NCBI RefSeq assembly: GCF_014633365.1
Contig: NC_068338.1
Span: 20,408,616-20,472,615 of the forward strand
Reading direction: 5' to 3'
DNA: 64,000 bases
Source: Diospyros lotus
Lineage: Eukaryota > Streptophyta > Magnoliopsida > Ericales > Ebenaceae
How positions within the stretch are numbered: position 1 is the stretch's first letter; each line of letters starts with the position of its first letter. Positions 1 through 11,142 of this stretch are shown piece after piece. The notes beneath the pieces are model-generated. The model did not search any database. It saw only the letters and a program-made list of their open reading frames with translations, and was not told the DNA's origin. The position numbers and the translations under genes are program-made.

Positions 1-469
1 ACTCATTTTCCATAGATAAAACATAAGAAAGCTAACAAAAATACTTCATGGCATTAATTACCCAAAAGAAAAAGTATGGCATTGAGCGGCAAACTTATAT
101 ATTTCTAGGCACTATAGTGCGTGATTATTATACAGAGGTTGGAGATGCCGTAGTGATTTGGGAAGATATTTAAAGATTTTTTAGATATGATTTGTGTAAG
201 GATGTATAGTTTTGAGACATGGATACTTGAACAGATTTTACTGTATAAAAGTATATAACCTTTTAAATTCATCAGAAAATGAGAACTACAGATTGAAACA
301 GGAAAAATCAAGCCGAAGAGAAAAATCTCCTACAGTGAAAAGATGAAAGAGATAGCAAAATGTGAATCATGCAGTTAAGCTGATAGCAGCTTTCACCAAG
401 TGAATGCTAGTTAACGCCAAAAACCTGATAATTTGAATTGCATTAGTCTATTCATGCATTGGGACATAC
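1..469 (-). other. ispE intron, running off the left edge
   Basis: This stretch lies 3' of the last visible ispE exon on the minus strand, just after a clean donor (GAG then GTATGT, read on the minus strand). I see no sequence like the next expected IspE exon here, so it is intron and the remaining exons lie outside the window. Confidence 0.7.
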
Positions 470-1826
470 CTCACCCCTGCCAGTACAATAGGCTGCTCCA
501 TGGGAGAAAAAGAATGGAATATCTGAGCCAATCTCACTCGACCAATTTTGTAGTTCCTTTTCTGTAGCAAGACCACCACTGAATTGATTTGCAGCCCATA
601 GAGCAGTTGCAGCATTGCTGCTTCCACCACCTAGCCCAGCACCAGTAGGAACCTTTTTATCAAGATGAATCTGTTGACAGAATTGAATTGACAATAAAGA
701 CCAAATTGAGAATTCAAGTCATAATGTTGACAACTAAATCCATCACAAATTCCCTTGTTTACCCAGAAGAAGTTGTCAGTTCCAGTCTTTTTCCTGTAAA
801 GATTAAGGGCCTTTATTATCTGCAAAGATAAGTTGCAATAGGATGAACCACACAGCAAAAGGAAGAGCATGAGACAAGAAACAAAATTGAGAATTCGGTC
901 TACCAAATTTCTATCATCAAGTGGAACTCCAGGCACATTGGTCGACAAGCGATCCTCGGACTTTGAAGGGGACAAAGAGAACTTAATCTTATCTCCTAGG
1001 CTTATTACCTGGAAATGCAGAGACAGGGTTCAACAGTTTGAACTAATAGGACTTTATGGATAGTTCCAAGTAAATCCAATAATAAAGATGAATCCAAATT
1101 AACAAATTCAATATGAAAAACAGATGGATTACATTATTCTAAATCTTAACTTATAGAATGAAATTCAAAGAAGAGAAGGAAGCTTCAAACTACGATCTAA
1201 AGAACATACATGAAAGAGAGATGCCAAGTCATGAAACCCATCTTCTCTCTTTCTGGTTATCCTCAAGAAAACATTTATCTGCACCAAATGGGATAGGCAT
1301 ACTGGGAAAACATAAGAAAAAGAAAGAAATAGACAATAAAACAAGAAAAGATAAAGAAAAAGCACAGCAACAAAGTATAAATAAAGTTTAATGCCGGAAG
1401 GAAGCAATACAATATTGGTTTACCTTGCAAGGTGAAAACAGAGTGAGCCTTGAAAGTACAGCATTCTTATCCACCTCATCAGCTAATCTATTCAACCTCT
1501 CGTTAAGATCATACACTATCTAAAAGAATTTATCCCATTTCAGAAAAAAAAAAAAAAAAAGAAGTTGCAATTTTTCTGAAAGATAATACCAGAAGAAGAT
1601 GGACTGGTACCTCCAATTGTCTTTTGCCAGATGTAGAATCAGATGACAAAGCTCTGACGAATCCGCTTCTTGGAAATTGAGATTTCTTACGAGAAGAAGA
1701 TGGTTCGTAGGGCCTGTATGAAGAAGAAGAAGAAGAAGAAAAGGAGAGAGTAGGACTAGGGCTTTTCGTGAAATTGGAACCAGCGGAGCAGAGGTGGTGA
1801 CTGCAGAGCAAATTGGGGGAAGCCAT
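470..1826 (-). CDS. ispE: 4-diphosphocytidyl-2-C-methyl-D-erythritol kinase, plastid (5' six exons, partial)
   Basis: IspE is the GHMP-family kinase that phosphorylates CDP-methylerythritol with ATP in the plastid MEP pathway to isoprenoid precursors. Six exons are visible on the minus strand: 1826-1611, 1519-1424, 1278-1210, 1008-904, 819-763 and 670-470. All have GT/AG borders and phase-0 introns, and they join into 248 codons. Residues 1-72 are Ser-rich and acid-poor at the start, like a plastid transit peptide. Exon 2 ends in SPCK and exon 3 begins INVFLRITRKREDGFHD, the family's N-terminal substrate region. Exon 6 carries the ATP-binding glycine loop PTGAGLGGGSSNAA (about residues 189-202) and ends in CTGRGE. 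Plant IspE is near 400 residues, so about 150 C-terminal residues lie left of base 1. The start at 1826 is the first ATG and gives the transit peptide. No break is seen in the visible part. Confidence 0.95.
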
Positions 1827-3727
1827 GGCCGGGACACTCCCTCTTCTACTGTGGAAGGAATGTATCCCTATATCTTGGATGCTGCCATGATTAAAGCAGT
1901 ACTGAATCGAATACAGTTGGCTCGACGGGAAGACGTTCCAATTGGTGTGGAAGAAGAAGAAGATGATGACGATGAAGAGCCCAAACCCACCCCAAAATCA
2001 AAGCAGAGATGCTCCAGCAAACGTTCCCAATGTGCCGGTTTTTCTGGCTTTGTCCTTAATCACCACACACACTCACACATATCCATGTTCATTCATTGGT
2101 CAACAGCGGGCTTCATGAATCACGGCGGCTGCGTTAACACGTGACGGGACACGCTAATCACTAAACTAATCAGTACAGCACTCCACAATGGCGGCTCTCA
2201 TTAGTTAGCCCAACAAATTTTTGTCATCACTGCTATCCTACACATTTTCATTGGAGTGAATGTAATCATTTTGTAAATTATATATATTAAATAAATAAAC
2301 AAGGTAATTAAAAATTAATGAATTCATGCTCCCTAATATTATTTCTAATATAAGAAATACATTCATTTACATAATTAGAATCTTGACTCAAGGAGAAAAA
2401 AATCTCAAGTTTATATATTAAATTTTTTTCATATTATTGAATTATTCTTTTAAAGAGTATAATAATTTATATACATAATATTAGGGGGTTAAGTATAATT
2501 TTAGAACTTGAGGGGCAATTACACACCCTCAAATATATGTAGATCAGCTACTACTGCTAGTATAATTTTAATATTTTTTTTATATCTTATAAAAAAATTA
2601 CAAATATTGGAAACCATTTTACCTCTAAAATATTTTTCAAAATTAATATTTTCCACGTCAATATATCATTGTTTATTGAATTAGCACTTCTTTTCTTTTT
2701 AATTGGTACAAAACACATTTCTATCAATTAAGCACACATGAATCAGTCAAAATATAACCAATGAAGCCCCAAATTACACTTAGAGATTTTGTATTTGAGT
2801 CATTTGTAATTTATAATTTAGGGTTTAGGGTTTAATCACTTATGCCACATCTCTTATAGTTTAAAAATAATTCTAGAAGTCCCATAATTTAAGTTTTTTG
2901 CTCTAACACCCCTTTCAATGCTAACACCTTAATTAAACCCAAAAATTAGTTAAATTTAATTAAAAATAAAGGTGAAAATTCATAAATTAGCACAAAAAAA
3001 AACCAACAAAACCCATAGCCAATGAGTTCATTGGAGCAGTAACGAAGAAGAAAAATAACTTAGCTATTGTCGTCGATGGTAAAACCAAATAAGTAATGGG
3101 GTCTTTATAACCCAGTCGTGATTGAGGTATAACCACTACAATTTGTTTTTCTTTGTTGCTTCAAATTCATTCAGGTTTTACCTTTAGCTTTGGGAGTTTT
3201 TGTTGCCTTGGTGCCCAATTCTATGGCTTTTGCAAAACCTAATATTAGAAAAAAAAAAAAAAAAGTTTTGGTTATTGTGGGTTAGCTTTAGGTGAGTTGG
3301 GGGTGCTTATTGATTGAAAAGAAGAAAATACAAGAAATAATTGTTGGCAATAATGGTTGATAGGTTATTTTTCTTCACTTGCTCTCCTTACTTTTTTTCT
3401 TCCTTTCTATATGGGTTTTTGATCATCGAAACCTATCTTTACAATGATGAGTTTCGATAACTATTACCCATCACCATAATGAGTTTTGACAAGTTCTAGT
3501 CATTAGTAGAACTCATCGGTGTCATTAAGACAATATCCATTAGTCTCTCTTGTCATGCCATTCGACATGGGCAAATTGCACTCACCATGAGTCTAATGCA
3601 ATGTAAACCCCCAATACTCAAGGTAGGTGATCCATGCTCGTACAACTCTATGGACTCAATATTTGAGGTGCAAAATGATACATTAATTGTGGTGTGCACT
3701 GCTGGATAAATCTTTACTTGTGTAACC
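1827..3727. other. ispE upstream region and intergenic DNA
   Basis: The first few hundred bases upstream of the ispE start must contain its promoter and 5' UTR, but I cannot place a TATA box with confidence. A telomere-like double TTTAGGG motif (telobox type) lies at 2817-2834. Poly-A and poly-T runs and AT-rich filler follow. Bases 3553-3720 hold a short open frame that I do not recognise. Confidence 0.5.
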
Positions 3728-3953
3728 TGTAACGTCCCGATCGAGCGATAAGAAGATCCAGAACAACTTATCATAATGGGCCTACACGAACTTTCCAGAG
3801 GGGTCACCCATCCCTGGATTACCCCAGGTTAAGCACGCTTAACTTGAGAGTTCTTTGCCAACATTCAGCCAAAAAAGTATCCAGCTGATGTTGTTTTCTT
3901 CCTTACACTATCCTCGATATATACTAACTTCTCTAGGCTCTCGGGGTATTACA
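3728..3953 (-). repeat. Cassandra-type LTR carrying 5S rRNA-derived sequence, inverted copy
   Basis: This 226-bp block is the reverse complement of the two direct LTRs at 4334-4559 and 4772-4997, with the same length and TGTAA/TTACA ends. On the minus strand it contains the 5S-like internal promoter: a box-A match (AGTTAAGCGTGC) at 3833-3844 and a box-C match (GGATGGGTGACCC and onward) at 3787-3813. On the minus strand it follows a polypurine tract (CAAGGGGGAGAGAA), so it is in the position of a 3' LTR. The element upstream of it is a gypsy integrase fragment, not the usual Cassandra non-coding core. TAACC precedes it at 3723-3727. Confidence 0.85.
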
Positions 3954-4333
3954 TTCTCTCCCCCTTGAGCACATGACGTCCTCGTCTGAAGAATGACGCT
4001 GCCACTGAACTTTCACAAAAGGAATCGATCGGTTTCGCAGCACCCTCTCTTTCCGTTCCAAAATACCGATAGGTCTTTCCTCATATGTGGCATTTTCCCC
4101 AACTTTTATAACCTGATAATCGATGACATGCTGGGGGTCCGTCACGTACTTCCTCAACATCGACACATGGAATACGTTATGCACACCAGATAACTGTGGT
4201 GGTAAGGCCAACCTATAGGCCAAAGAGCCAACTCGCTCTAGGATTCAAAAGGTCCAATGTAACGGGGACTAAGCTTCCCCGACACACCAAATCTACGTAC
4301 GCCCTTCATGGGCATCACTCTCAAAAGGTCCAA
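3954..4333 (-). pseudogene. Ty3/gypsy integrase C-terminal fragment with polypurine tract
   Basis: On the minus strand this reads MPMKGVRRFG, then GKLSPRYIGPFE, then (after a frame change) ERVGSLAYRLALPPQL, SGVHNVFHVSMLRKYV and DPQHVIDYQ. This is the conserved C-terminal end of plant Ty3/gypsy integrase. The frame breaks near 4240, where one base appears to be missing between the PFE and ERVG segments. The protein keeps RSIPFVKVQW but then runs into the polypurine tract and the LTR, so the usual tail is shortened. Everything N-terminal to the MPMKGV segment is missing: the sequence is cut at 4333 by the start of the direct Cassandra copy. Confidence 0.85.
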
Positions 4334-4559
4334 TGTAATATCCCGAGAGCCCAGAGAAGTTAGTATATATCGAGGATAGTGTAAGAAAGGAAACAACACC
4401 AGCTGGATACCTTTTGGGCTGAATGTTGGCAAAGAACTCCCAAGTTAAGCGTGCTTAACCTGGGGTAATCCAGGGATGGGTGACCCTCCTGGGAAGTTCG
4501 TGTAGGCCCATCAGGGTAAGTTGTTTCGGTCCTTCCTATCGCCCGAACGGGATGTTACA
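4334..4559 (+). repeat. Cassandra 5' LTR
   Basis: It begins TGTAATATCCCGAG and ends GATGTTACA. The 5S-like box A is at 4443-4454 (AGTTAAGCGTGC) and box C starts at 4474 (GGATGGGTGACCC). The 3' half resembles plant 5S rRNA from about the box A region onward, including CCTGGGAAGT. Confidence 0.9.
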
Positions 4560-4561
4560 AA

Positions 4562-4573
4562 TGGTATCAGAGC
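4562..4573 (+). other. Primer-binding site, initiator tRNA-Met
   Basis: TGGTATCAGAGC follows the 5' LTR after two bases. It is the usual plant complement to the 3' end of initiator tRNA-Met. Confidence 0.9.
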
Positions 4574-4758
4574 CGACCCCCGAGCCTCTGAGCGCGGTGG
4601 TGGGGCAAACCTCAGCGAGGAGGCTGAGTCCCGAGGGGGGCGTAAGGCCCCTATGGGGGGTGCGTGTAGGCACCTTAGGCGAATCCCACATCGGCCATGC
4701 AAGGGGGGAGAGATCTGGGACCAGTTGTAAGGTGGCATGACGGGGACGTCATGTGCTT

Positions 4759-4770
4759 AAGGGGGGGAGA
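4759..4770 (+). other. Polypurine tract
   Basis: The purine run AAGGGGGGGAGA directly precedes the 3' LTR. The bases just upstream (GACGTCATGTGCT) also occur in front of the inverted LTR, next to the gypsy integrase fragment. Confidence 0.8.
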
Positions 4771-4771
4771 A

Positions 4772-4997
4772 TTTAATACCCCGAGAGCCCAGAGAAGTTA
4801 GTATATATCGAAGATAGTGTAAAAAAGGAAACAACACCAGCTGGATACCTTTTGGGCTGAATGTTGGCAAAAAACTCCCAAGTTAAGCGTGCTTAACCTG
4901 GGGTAATCCAGGGATGGGTGACTCCCCTGGAAAGTTCGTGTAGACCCATCAGGATAAGTTGTTCCGGTCCTTTCTATCGCTCGAACGGGATGTTACA
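4772..4997 (+). repeat. Cassandra 3' LTR
   Basis: It has the same length as the 5' LTR. The first bases read TTTAATACC, so the canonical TG start is mutated. Box A lies at 4881-4892 and box C starts at 4912. The end TGTTACA is intact. Confidence 0.9.
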
Positions 4998-7659
4998 TAA
5001 TCCATCACCTCTTCATAAGTTGTCTTGTTTTATTAATTAAATAGATGGGTAAAAACATGGAAGACATCTCATTCCATACGTCAATAGTCATCTTCAAATA
5101 ATAATCATCCTCTATTATGATATTCTCAAAAAGTATTATCACCTCCAGTTAAGACACCATCGTAACTTCTTACAACTCCAAGTCAAGCCCCACCTTTTCA
5201 CATGTTAACCAGAGTCGTTCTTCATGTCTCTCCCCTCCTTATTTTGAACATTTTTTGGTTCACCCAACATAATCATGCCACGATGGGCAAAATACTCCCA
5301 ATGTCCATTCCAATAACGTGCAACCCTGACTGTTTGGGTATCCATTCTACATAAGCATTGAAAATATTTAGAATACACGATATATGTATAAATGAACACA
5401 CACGTATATATGTGACCAATATATAAGTTCATCCAAATATGAAAATACACTTTGACATATATATATATATATATAAATTAACGTATATATCATCCAAATA
5501 TACATATACTAGTGTATACTCGATCTAAAGACACGGTGTAAATAACATTAAGGTTAAAATATAATTATAATTTATTCATATTATGTTGAAATTTATGAAG
5601 AATTTGTAATAATTTTACTTGTATTAATCGCTCTACAAAACTCAAATAAGAAACAAACATATAAGATTTATAATGTTCACTAATATTGCAAATCAAAATA
5701 TAAAAGTAAGTAAAAAAAATTGTAAACACTAAACAAAAAATAGAAATTAAAGTTATTGTATACTTGTTAATATTTTATAATAAAAAGAAAAAAAGTATCA
5801 ACCTGTATTCTGCATACCAGCCTGTATTATAGTAAATTTCAATATAATAAAGTAGTCTATATTCTACATACATGTCTATATTCTATAATTCTAGCATGTA
5901 TTCTACAATTAAATACCAGTATGTATTATACAATTTCAAACAAATCAAATATAAAATAATACACAACAACCAGTACTTTGTAATCTAAAAGAAATTAAAA
6001 TTAAAATGCGCACCAATTAGTACTACTGATATAAAATTATAATTAAATAAGAAAAACAAATATTATATTGTCATACACCAAAAAATGTGGGTTAAAAATT
6101 TAAAAAAATGGGTTAAAACTTTTCAAAATATGTATGATTTACAAAAGATGTGTCAATAACATATCTTCAAACATGTGTCTGCCCAAACTTTCTCCTTATT
6201 ACTTTTCAAAAAATCTTTGTATCAACTTATATGTATCCCAAATAAGGAACATGCACAACAATATGGTAATTTGTGGAAACAAACACACATGGTTGCGGCC
6301 ATGGCGGTCGTGACTATCAATGGGGGAACCCCAGTTTAGGGTTGGAGAACCTTGGGTTCCCAACCGTGAGTGGTCGGGAACCCTTATGTTCCTCGACCCC
6401 CATGGGTTGAGGAACCAAAGTCAGGAACTCTTTGATTTTTATATTATTTTAATTAAAAAAATAAATATGAATAAATCAATTTTACATTTCTTTAAGTATC
6501 AAAAATTTAACATCTAAAGATAAAAATATTAAATTTCAAATATCGTTTCCTACTTTGATATCATTATTTGAATAAAGACGTTACAGTAAAAAGTACATTT
6601 GATCATTATCAAGTAAAAAGTATATTTTTTAGAATTGAATCATCTATGATTAAAAAAAAATAATTCTAATTATCAAATTCTTAAATTATACATATTTAAA
6701 AAAATTAAAGCTTACATTGCTGGTGTTTTTTATTTAAAAAGTTCAAATGTTGCAGTCAAATAATTTTTTTTAAAAAATTAAGTATTGATATTTAAAATTA
6801 AGTATTAATTTTTTAAAATTAAATTTAAAAAAATTAAAAATTTTAAAAAAAAATTGGAGCCTCGATCGCCACTGGTCGAGGACTCCAAGGGTCTCCAACC
6901 ATGCTTTCCCAAAGTTATAATTAATGTCTCTTTTTTCAAACCTCGTCGATACCCAAATTATTGAGAAATCCGACCAGCGACAGATTTTTTGACTACCAGT
7001 GCAGTTATACGCAAAACCCAAAGCACACACAATCCTCCATAGTGAGTGCGACATCATTTCCAAAGAAATAAGGGTGATATGAAGCACCGTGGCGATTAGA
7101 AATAAATATCACCAGGGGTCACATATTTAATTTAAGCCTAAACCCATCGTCCACAGACTTAAGAACAACTCGCATATTATAAAATGGTTACTACGCGTAT
7201 TTATATAATTGCGTAGAACCGAATTATGGTAAGGGAAGGATTAAAATATGTAAAACAACAAAGACTTGCATAGGGATTGAAGAACACGATGAGAGGGTTA
7301 GGAACTTACTATACCCAAATTCCATACAGGCACGCTCTTAGAATCCCAAATTAATTTTTAATTTTTTTTAGAATTTTTTATTATTTTTTTCCCATTTTTC
7401 TCATTTTTTTTTCAAATTTTTCTTTATTTTTTTTTCTTCTTTCATTTTCTTCTTCATGTGCACAACCTACTTGCGCACAGAGCTGCCGCGCCGCCTGGGC
7501 CTCCGCCGCCCACTGTTGCAACCAATCTCACCAACACTGGCAGTCTCTAACCGCCGTGCGACCGTTGCCATCGGCCTCCTCCGGTCGTGAGCCACCGCAG
7601 CTGGTCATTTGCACCTCCAGCCACCGACCACTGTTGTTGCTTCAGTCATCGCCGGCCAC
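4998..7659. other. AT-rich intergenic DNA
   Basis: No gene is recognised. There is a TA run at 5457-5474, long A/T tracts throughout, and two short degenerate copies of a motif built on 'GGGGAACCC/GAACC' and 'ACTGGTCGAGG' near 6310-6420 and 6860-6905. From about 7470 the base composition shifts abruptly to GC- and CCG-rich. This GC-rich block continues on the far side of the hAT insertion at 7660. Confidence 0.5.
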
Positions 7660-8263
7660 TAAAGATGTCAAAAGCTGGCTCAACTCGGCCCGACCTTGGT
7701 TGGCTCATGGGCTTTTTAAACAGGCCGAGCTGGGCCAGCTCGTGGGCTAAAGGGCCGAGTCGGGCCCTTAGCCCACAAGGCCTAGCAGGCCAGGCTTGAT
7801 GGGCCTAGCCCACAGGCTATGGTAAGTCAGGCCCACTGAGCATGGCCCATTTTTCTTTTTTTAAATAATTTTTTTAAAAAAATAATGCATATATAAATAT
7901 CAAAATAATACATATATAAAAACTAATTTTTTTCTTTTTTTTTCTTTTTAAACAATTTTCTATCTTAAGTTTTAAATATTATTTCATCATTTTATATTTC
8001 AAAATTCTATATGCCTTGTAAATTTTTTTGTTAATTGATATAAAAAATAATGCATATATAAAAAGGAGAATGTTTATTTATAATTTAGATATATAAAAAA
8101 ATTAGCTTGAAGGTGGGCTGGCCCAGTGGGTCTAACTTGTCGAGCCCATAAGGGCCTCATAGGCCCGACCCATAAGGTCCCAACGGGTTAGGCCGTGGGC
8201 CCAAATTCTTTGGCCCAACCCGGCCTGTTTGAACAGTGTAGCTCAGCCCTTTTGACATCTTTA
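7660..8263. mobile_element. Non-autonomous hAT element (604 bp)
   Basis: The ends are inverted repeats starting TAAAGATGTCAAAAG on both sides, and the element is flanked by a perfect 8-bp duplication, CCGGCCAC (7652-7659 and 8264-8271). An 8-bp duplication is the hAT hallmark. The subterminal regions are GC-rich and inverted (GGCCC-type words). The middle (7850-8100) is AT-rich and non-coding. No transposase is encoded. Confidence 0.9.
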
Positions 8264-8711
8264 CCGGCCACCGACACTCCTGGTTGCTTCGTTGCGGCCG
8301 CCTTCTACTGCCGCTGAGACCCCGACCAACTTCCATAACTAGCCACCACTGCTGCACGACCGCCCCTGCCTTTGGCCGCTGCTTCGCCGCACAACCATGG
8401 TCGATCGGCGCCCGCCGCTTGATCAGGTTGGCTAGCCGATGTATATAGATATATATGTGTGCCTATGTGTATAGATATATATGTGCCTGCGTATGTGTGT
8501 GTATATATGTATGTGTGTTTGTGGGCGGAAAAATTATTAATCTCGGCTATTGAAATGTCTCTCTCATACATTTGAGACATTTTCAAAAACTCTCTTGACT
8601 TATTATATAGATGTTCATATATATATATATACATATGAAACCCTAAACTAATCAAGATAGAAATGGATTGAAAAATAAACAAATCCTTATACACATGTTA
8701 TTGAATCTTAG
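8264..8711. other. GC-rich flank and microsatellite
   Basis: Bases 8272-8430 continue the CCG/CCACC-rich block interrupted by the hAT element. A TATG/TGTA-type microsatellite follows at about 8438-8525, then a TA run at 8613-8630. No gene is recognised. Confidence 0.5.
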
Positions 8712-11142
8712 TGTAATGACCCGTTACAGGGTACAGGACATTTGTCATTAATTTTATGTGTGTTATATTTTAGTTAATATGATTAAATAGATATAAGTGT
8801 AATAAGTCAAAATAAAATGAAAATCTATGTGCGTTGAAAAGTCTAAGTAAATGAAAAGAAAAATATGTGAAAAAGTCAAAAACTAAGAAGGTTGAAAAGT
8901 CAAGCCAAGGGTTAAGTTAAAAGTTGGAAAAGTCAAGGGAAAATGAAGAAAATAAGTGGGTTGCCGGCTGTGTGTGTATATATATATGTTTTATATTTTA
9001 TTTAAATGAATTGCAAAAAGGGATTATTATGTGTGTGTATATGTATAAAGGTGTGGGGGTATTTAAGAAAAGAGAGAAAAAAAGAAGGGAGCAGTGGCCA
9101 ATTGCCTGGGGGAGCGTGGTGTGCAAGACTCTATTTCTTTCTCTTTTTCTTGTTTCATTTTCTCTTCTCTCTTCCTCTCGTTTGATCCTTTCTTCTCTTT
9201 CTTCTTCTACCTAATTTTTAAGCTTCAAGAAGGTTAGAGTTGTAGATTCCAGCAGGTTGTTTTTCGATTTTAGCGGCCTAGTTCGTGGCTTTTTTCTTCC
9301 TTCGGTTCAACCATCAAAAATCATCAAAGGAAAGTTCTTATTCTCTTATTTCCATATTTTTTGCAATTTCTTTTCATCTCTTTTCCGTTCACCATATTTA
9401 TTCCTTCCATCTATAGGATTTGGTGGTTGAAATGCTTAATTTTTGGACACTCTTAAATTTTGGCTAGATTGCGCATGTTGTACGTTTTGGGTTATAACTT
9501 TCTGTGGTGATATTCAAATTGAAATCCTTTTTTTTTTTTTTTTTTTTTCGTAAAGTAGACTTCATAAGCTTTGTTTTGAAATATTATTTGAATTATTTGG
9601 TTGCGTTTTGTGCTCGTAACAACCCAGTTAATCTATGCCTAAAATCCGAAAATTTTACTACTACAAGTTATCTACCTTGCTTTGATTTTCGAGAAATAAC
9701 TTCTTGTGATTATTTCCAATTTAAAATTTGTTTGTTGTTTCAAGAACTAGAGATTCTGAGCTTCAGTTTAGCCTCATATTTCATAAGATTTGATTGAGTT
9801 GTGAGCTCGAAATATGCCCTTGAAGTTACCATTCATAATCTTAATTTTTTTTTAGAATTTTGGCTAATTAATCCTTTTTGTGTTGGCTATTCTTCCTATG
9901 ATTGAGATGATGATTCTTGCTTATTTTATCATATTAAATCTTGTTGATTTTCCTTAAATACTTGATGTATTTTATTCAAAAGGCTCAATAGGGTTTCGAC
10001 TCACCCTATATTTCTTAAGAAATGATGCATTTCTTGATTAAGGTGTAGTTTATGTAAGATTTTTTAGTGTTATCTTGCATGTATTTTTGGGTTTCTCACG
10101 TTGTCGTTCATATTGCTGGGTTCTGGCAGTCGATAAATACACTCAATTTGTCGATCGATACTGCCTAGAGTTCGTCTGTTGCTTCTTTTAATGCTTGTAT
10201 TCCACTCTCCAATCTTTATATTAATTATTGTTAAGCTGTTTCATTGCTTATAACTTTGATTGTCGTCTTTGGGAAATGGGGAATGGGAATGCTAACATGA
10301 GAATAAGTGAGGCTTAAATTATGATGTTGCATTACTTTAGAAATGTGTTGAATTGGCTTATGTGCGTATAATGATGAAATTATATAGAACCATGTTTGAG
10401 TGTTGGTTTAGAGGAACTGATAAATGCATGTTCTTATATGTGTTTATAAAAATTGATTACATGTCTTTTATATTGATTTAGCGCGACTAATATTTTGCAC
10501 GGTGAACTAAGTTCTCAAGGGAAAAAGAATATCCAAAACCAAGTTTGGTAGGCATTTGCCTAGCACGAGGGACCTTCAGCTCATAATGCTCGCCTGGTGA
10601 AAACCTAGTGCATGGGTAGACATTTGTCCACAATGGATGATATGGAATTATTAAGCATTGGTATATGATGTGGTAAGGCATGATGAGAAATTATGTAGTG
10701 ATTGTGAGAAGTTATGTTCTACTTAATTGTTTATTGTTCATGCATTTGATTCATAATGCTTCTTATTGTTTTATTATAGTTGTTGAGCCTTGTGACTCTC
10801 TTTTGCTTTTGCGTCATTTTAGATAAGGGTAAGGCCAAGGCCAAGGAAAGTGGCAAGCCCGGTGGAGTCTGACTTTGTTGGGAGTAGTATGTGTATAGAG
10901 TTGTCCCAACCAAAAGATCCATGAGGTTTGTTTTGGGGGTATGAGTAAAGAGTTTTATTTTATATTTAAAATTTGTTGCTATTTTATTTTGAGATATATG
11001 GGTGGTTAAGCCCAAAAAGTATGTTATATGAATAATGTTGTAATTAAATGAAATTGTTGTGGGTGTTTAGATGTTAAATCTTATTTGTGCCAATTCTTTT
11101 GACGTCATTCTCTTCGATCTCTCTTGGTAGTGAGGCGTCACA
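8712..11142 (+). mobile_element. Solo LTR of a Ty3/gypsy-type element (2,431 bp)
   Basis: The block starts TGTAATGACCC and ends GGCGTCACA, the TG/CA form of an LTR. It is flanked by a perfect 5-bp duplication, CTTAG (8707-8711 and 11143-11147). No internal domain is present, so it is the product of LTR-LTR recombination. The TGTAAYGACYC start resembles plant gypsy LTRs and the minus-strand LTR ending at 37814. A poly-T run lies at 9528-9548. Short open frames inside have no coding character. The assignment to gypsy is an inference from length and end sequence. Confidence 0.85.

Larger units (their letters stand above)
4334..4997 (+). mobile_element. Cassandra TRIM retrotransposon (two LTRs, short non-coding core)
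   Basis: Two direct 226-bp LTRs flank a 212-bp core with no coding capacity. The core starts with a primer-binding site complementary to initiator tRNA-Met two bases after the 5' LTR, and ends with a G-rich polypurine tract. Both LTRs contain 5S rRNA-derived sequence. These are the defining traits of Cassandra, a terminal-repeat retrotransposon in miniature that must borrow proteins from another element. The LTRs differ at about 13 positions (roughly 94% identical by hand count), mostly transitions, so this is not a recent insertion. No matching 5-bp duplication directly flanks this copy: TCCAA is on the left and TAATC on the right. Confidence 0.9.

Noticed and set aside
1794..2144. 116-codon plus-strand open frame upstream of ispE
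   Set aside because: It overlaps ispE exon 1 in antisense, and its acidic run comes from a GAA/GAT repeat. No domain is recognised.
4440..4500. Possible genuine 5S rRNA gene
   Set aside because: Only the promoter-containing part of 5S is similar, it lacks the full 120 bases, and it sits inside LTR ends. It is a Cassandra component.
4480..4740. Overlapping open frames on both strands in the Cassandra core
   Set aside because: Cassandra cores are non-coding, and the frames come from GC-rich sequence without stops.
8305..9797. Several open frames of 64-129 codons in and next to the solo LTR
   Set aside because: They are low-complexity (Tyr/Ile from TATA repeats, Phe/Ser from pyrimidine runs) and have no domains.
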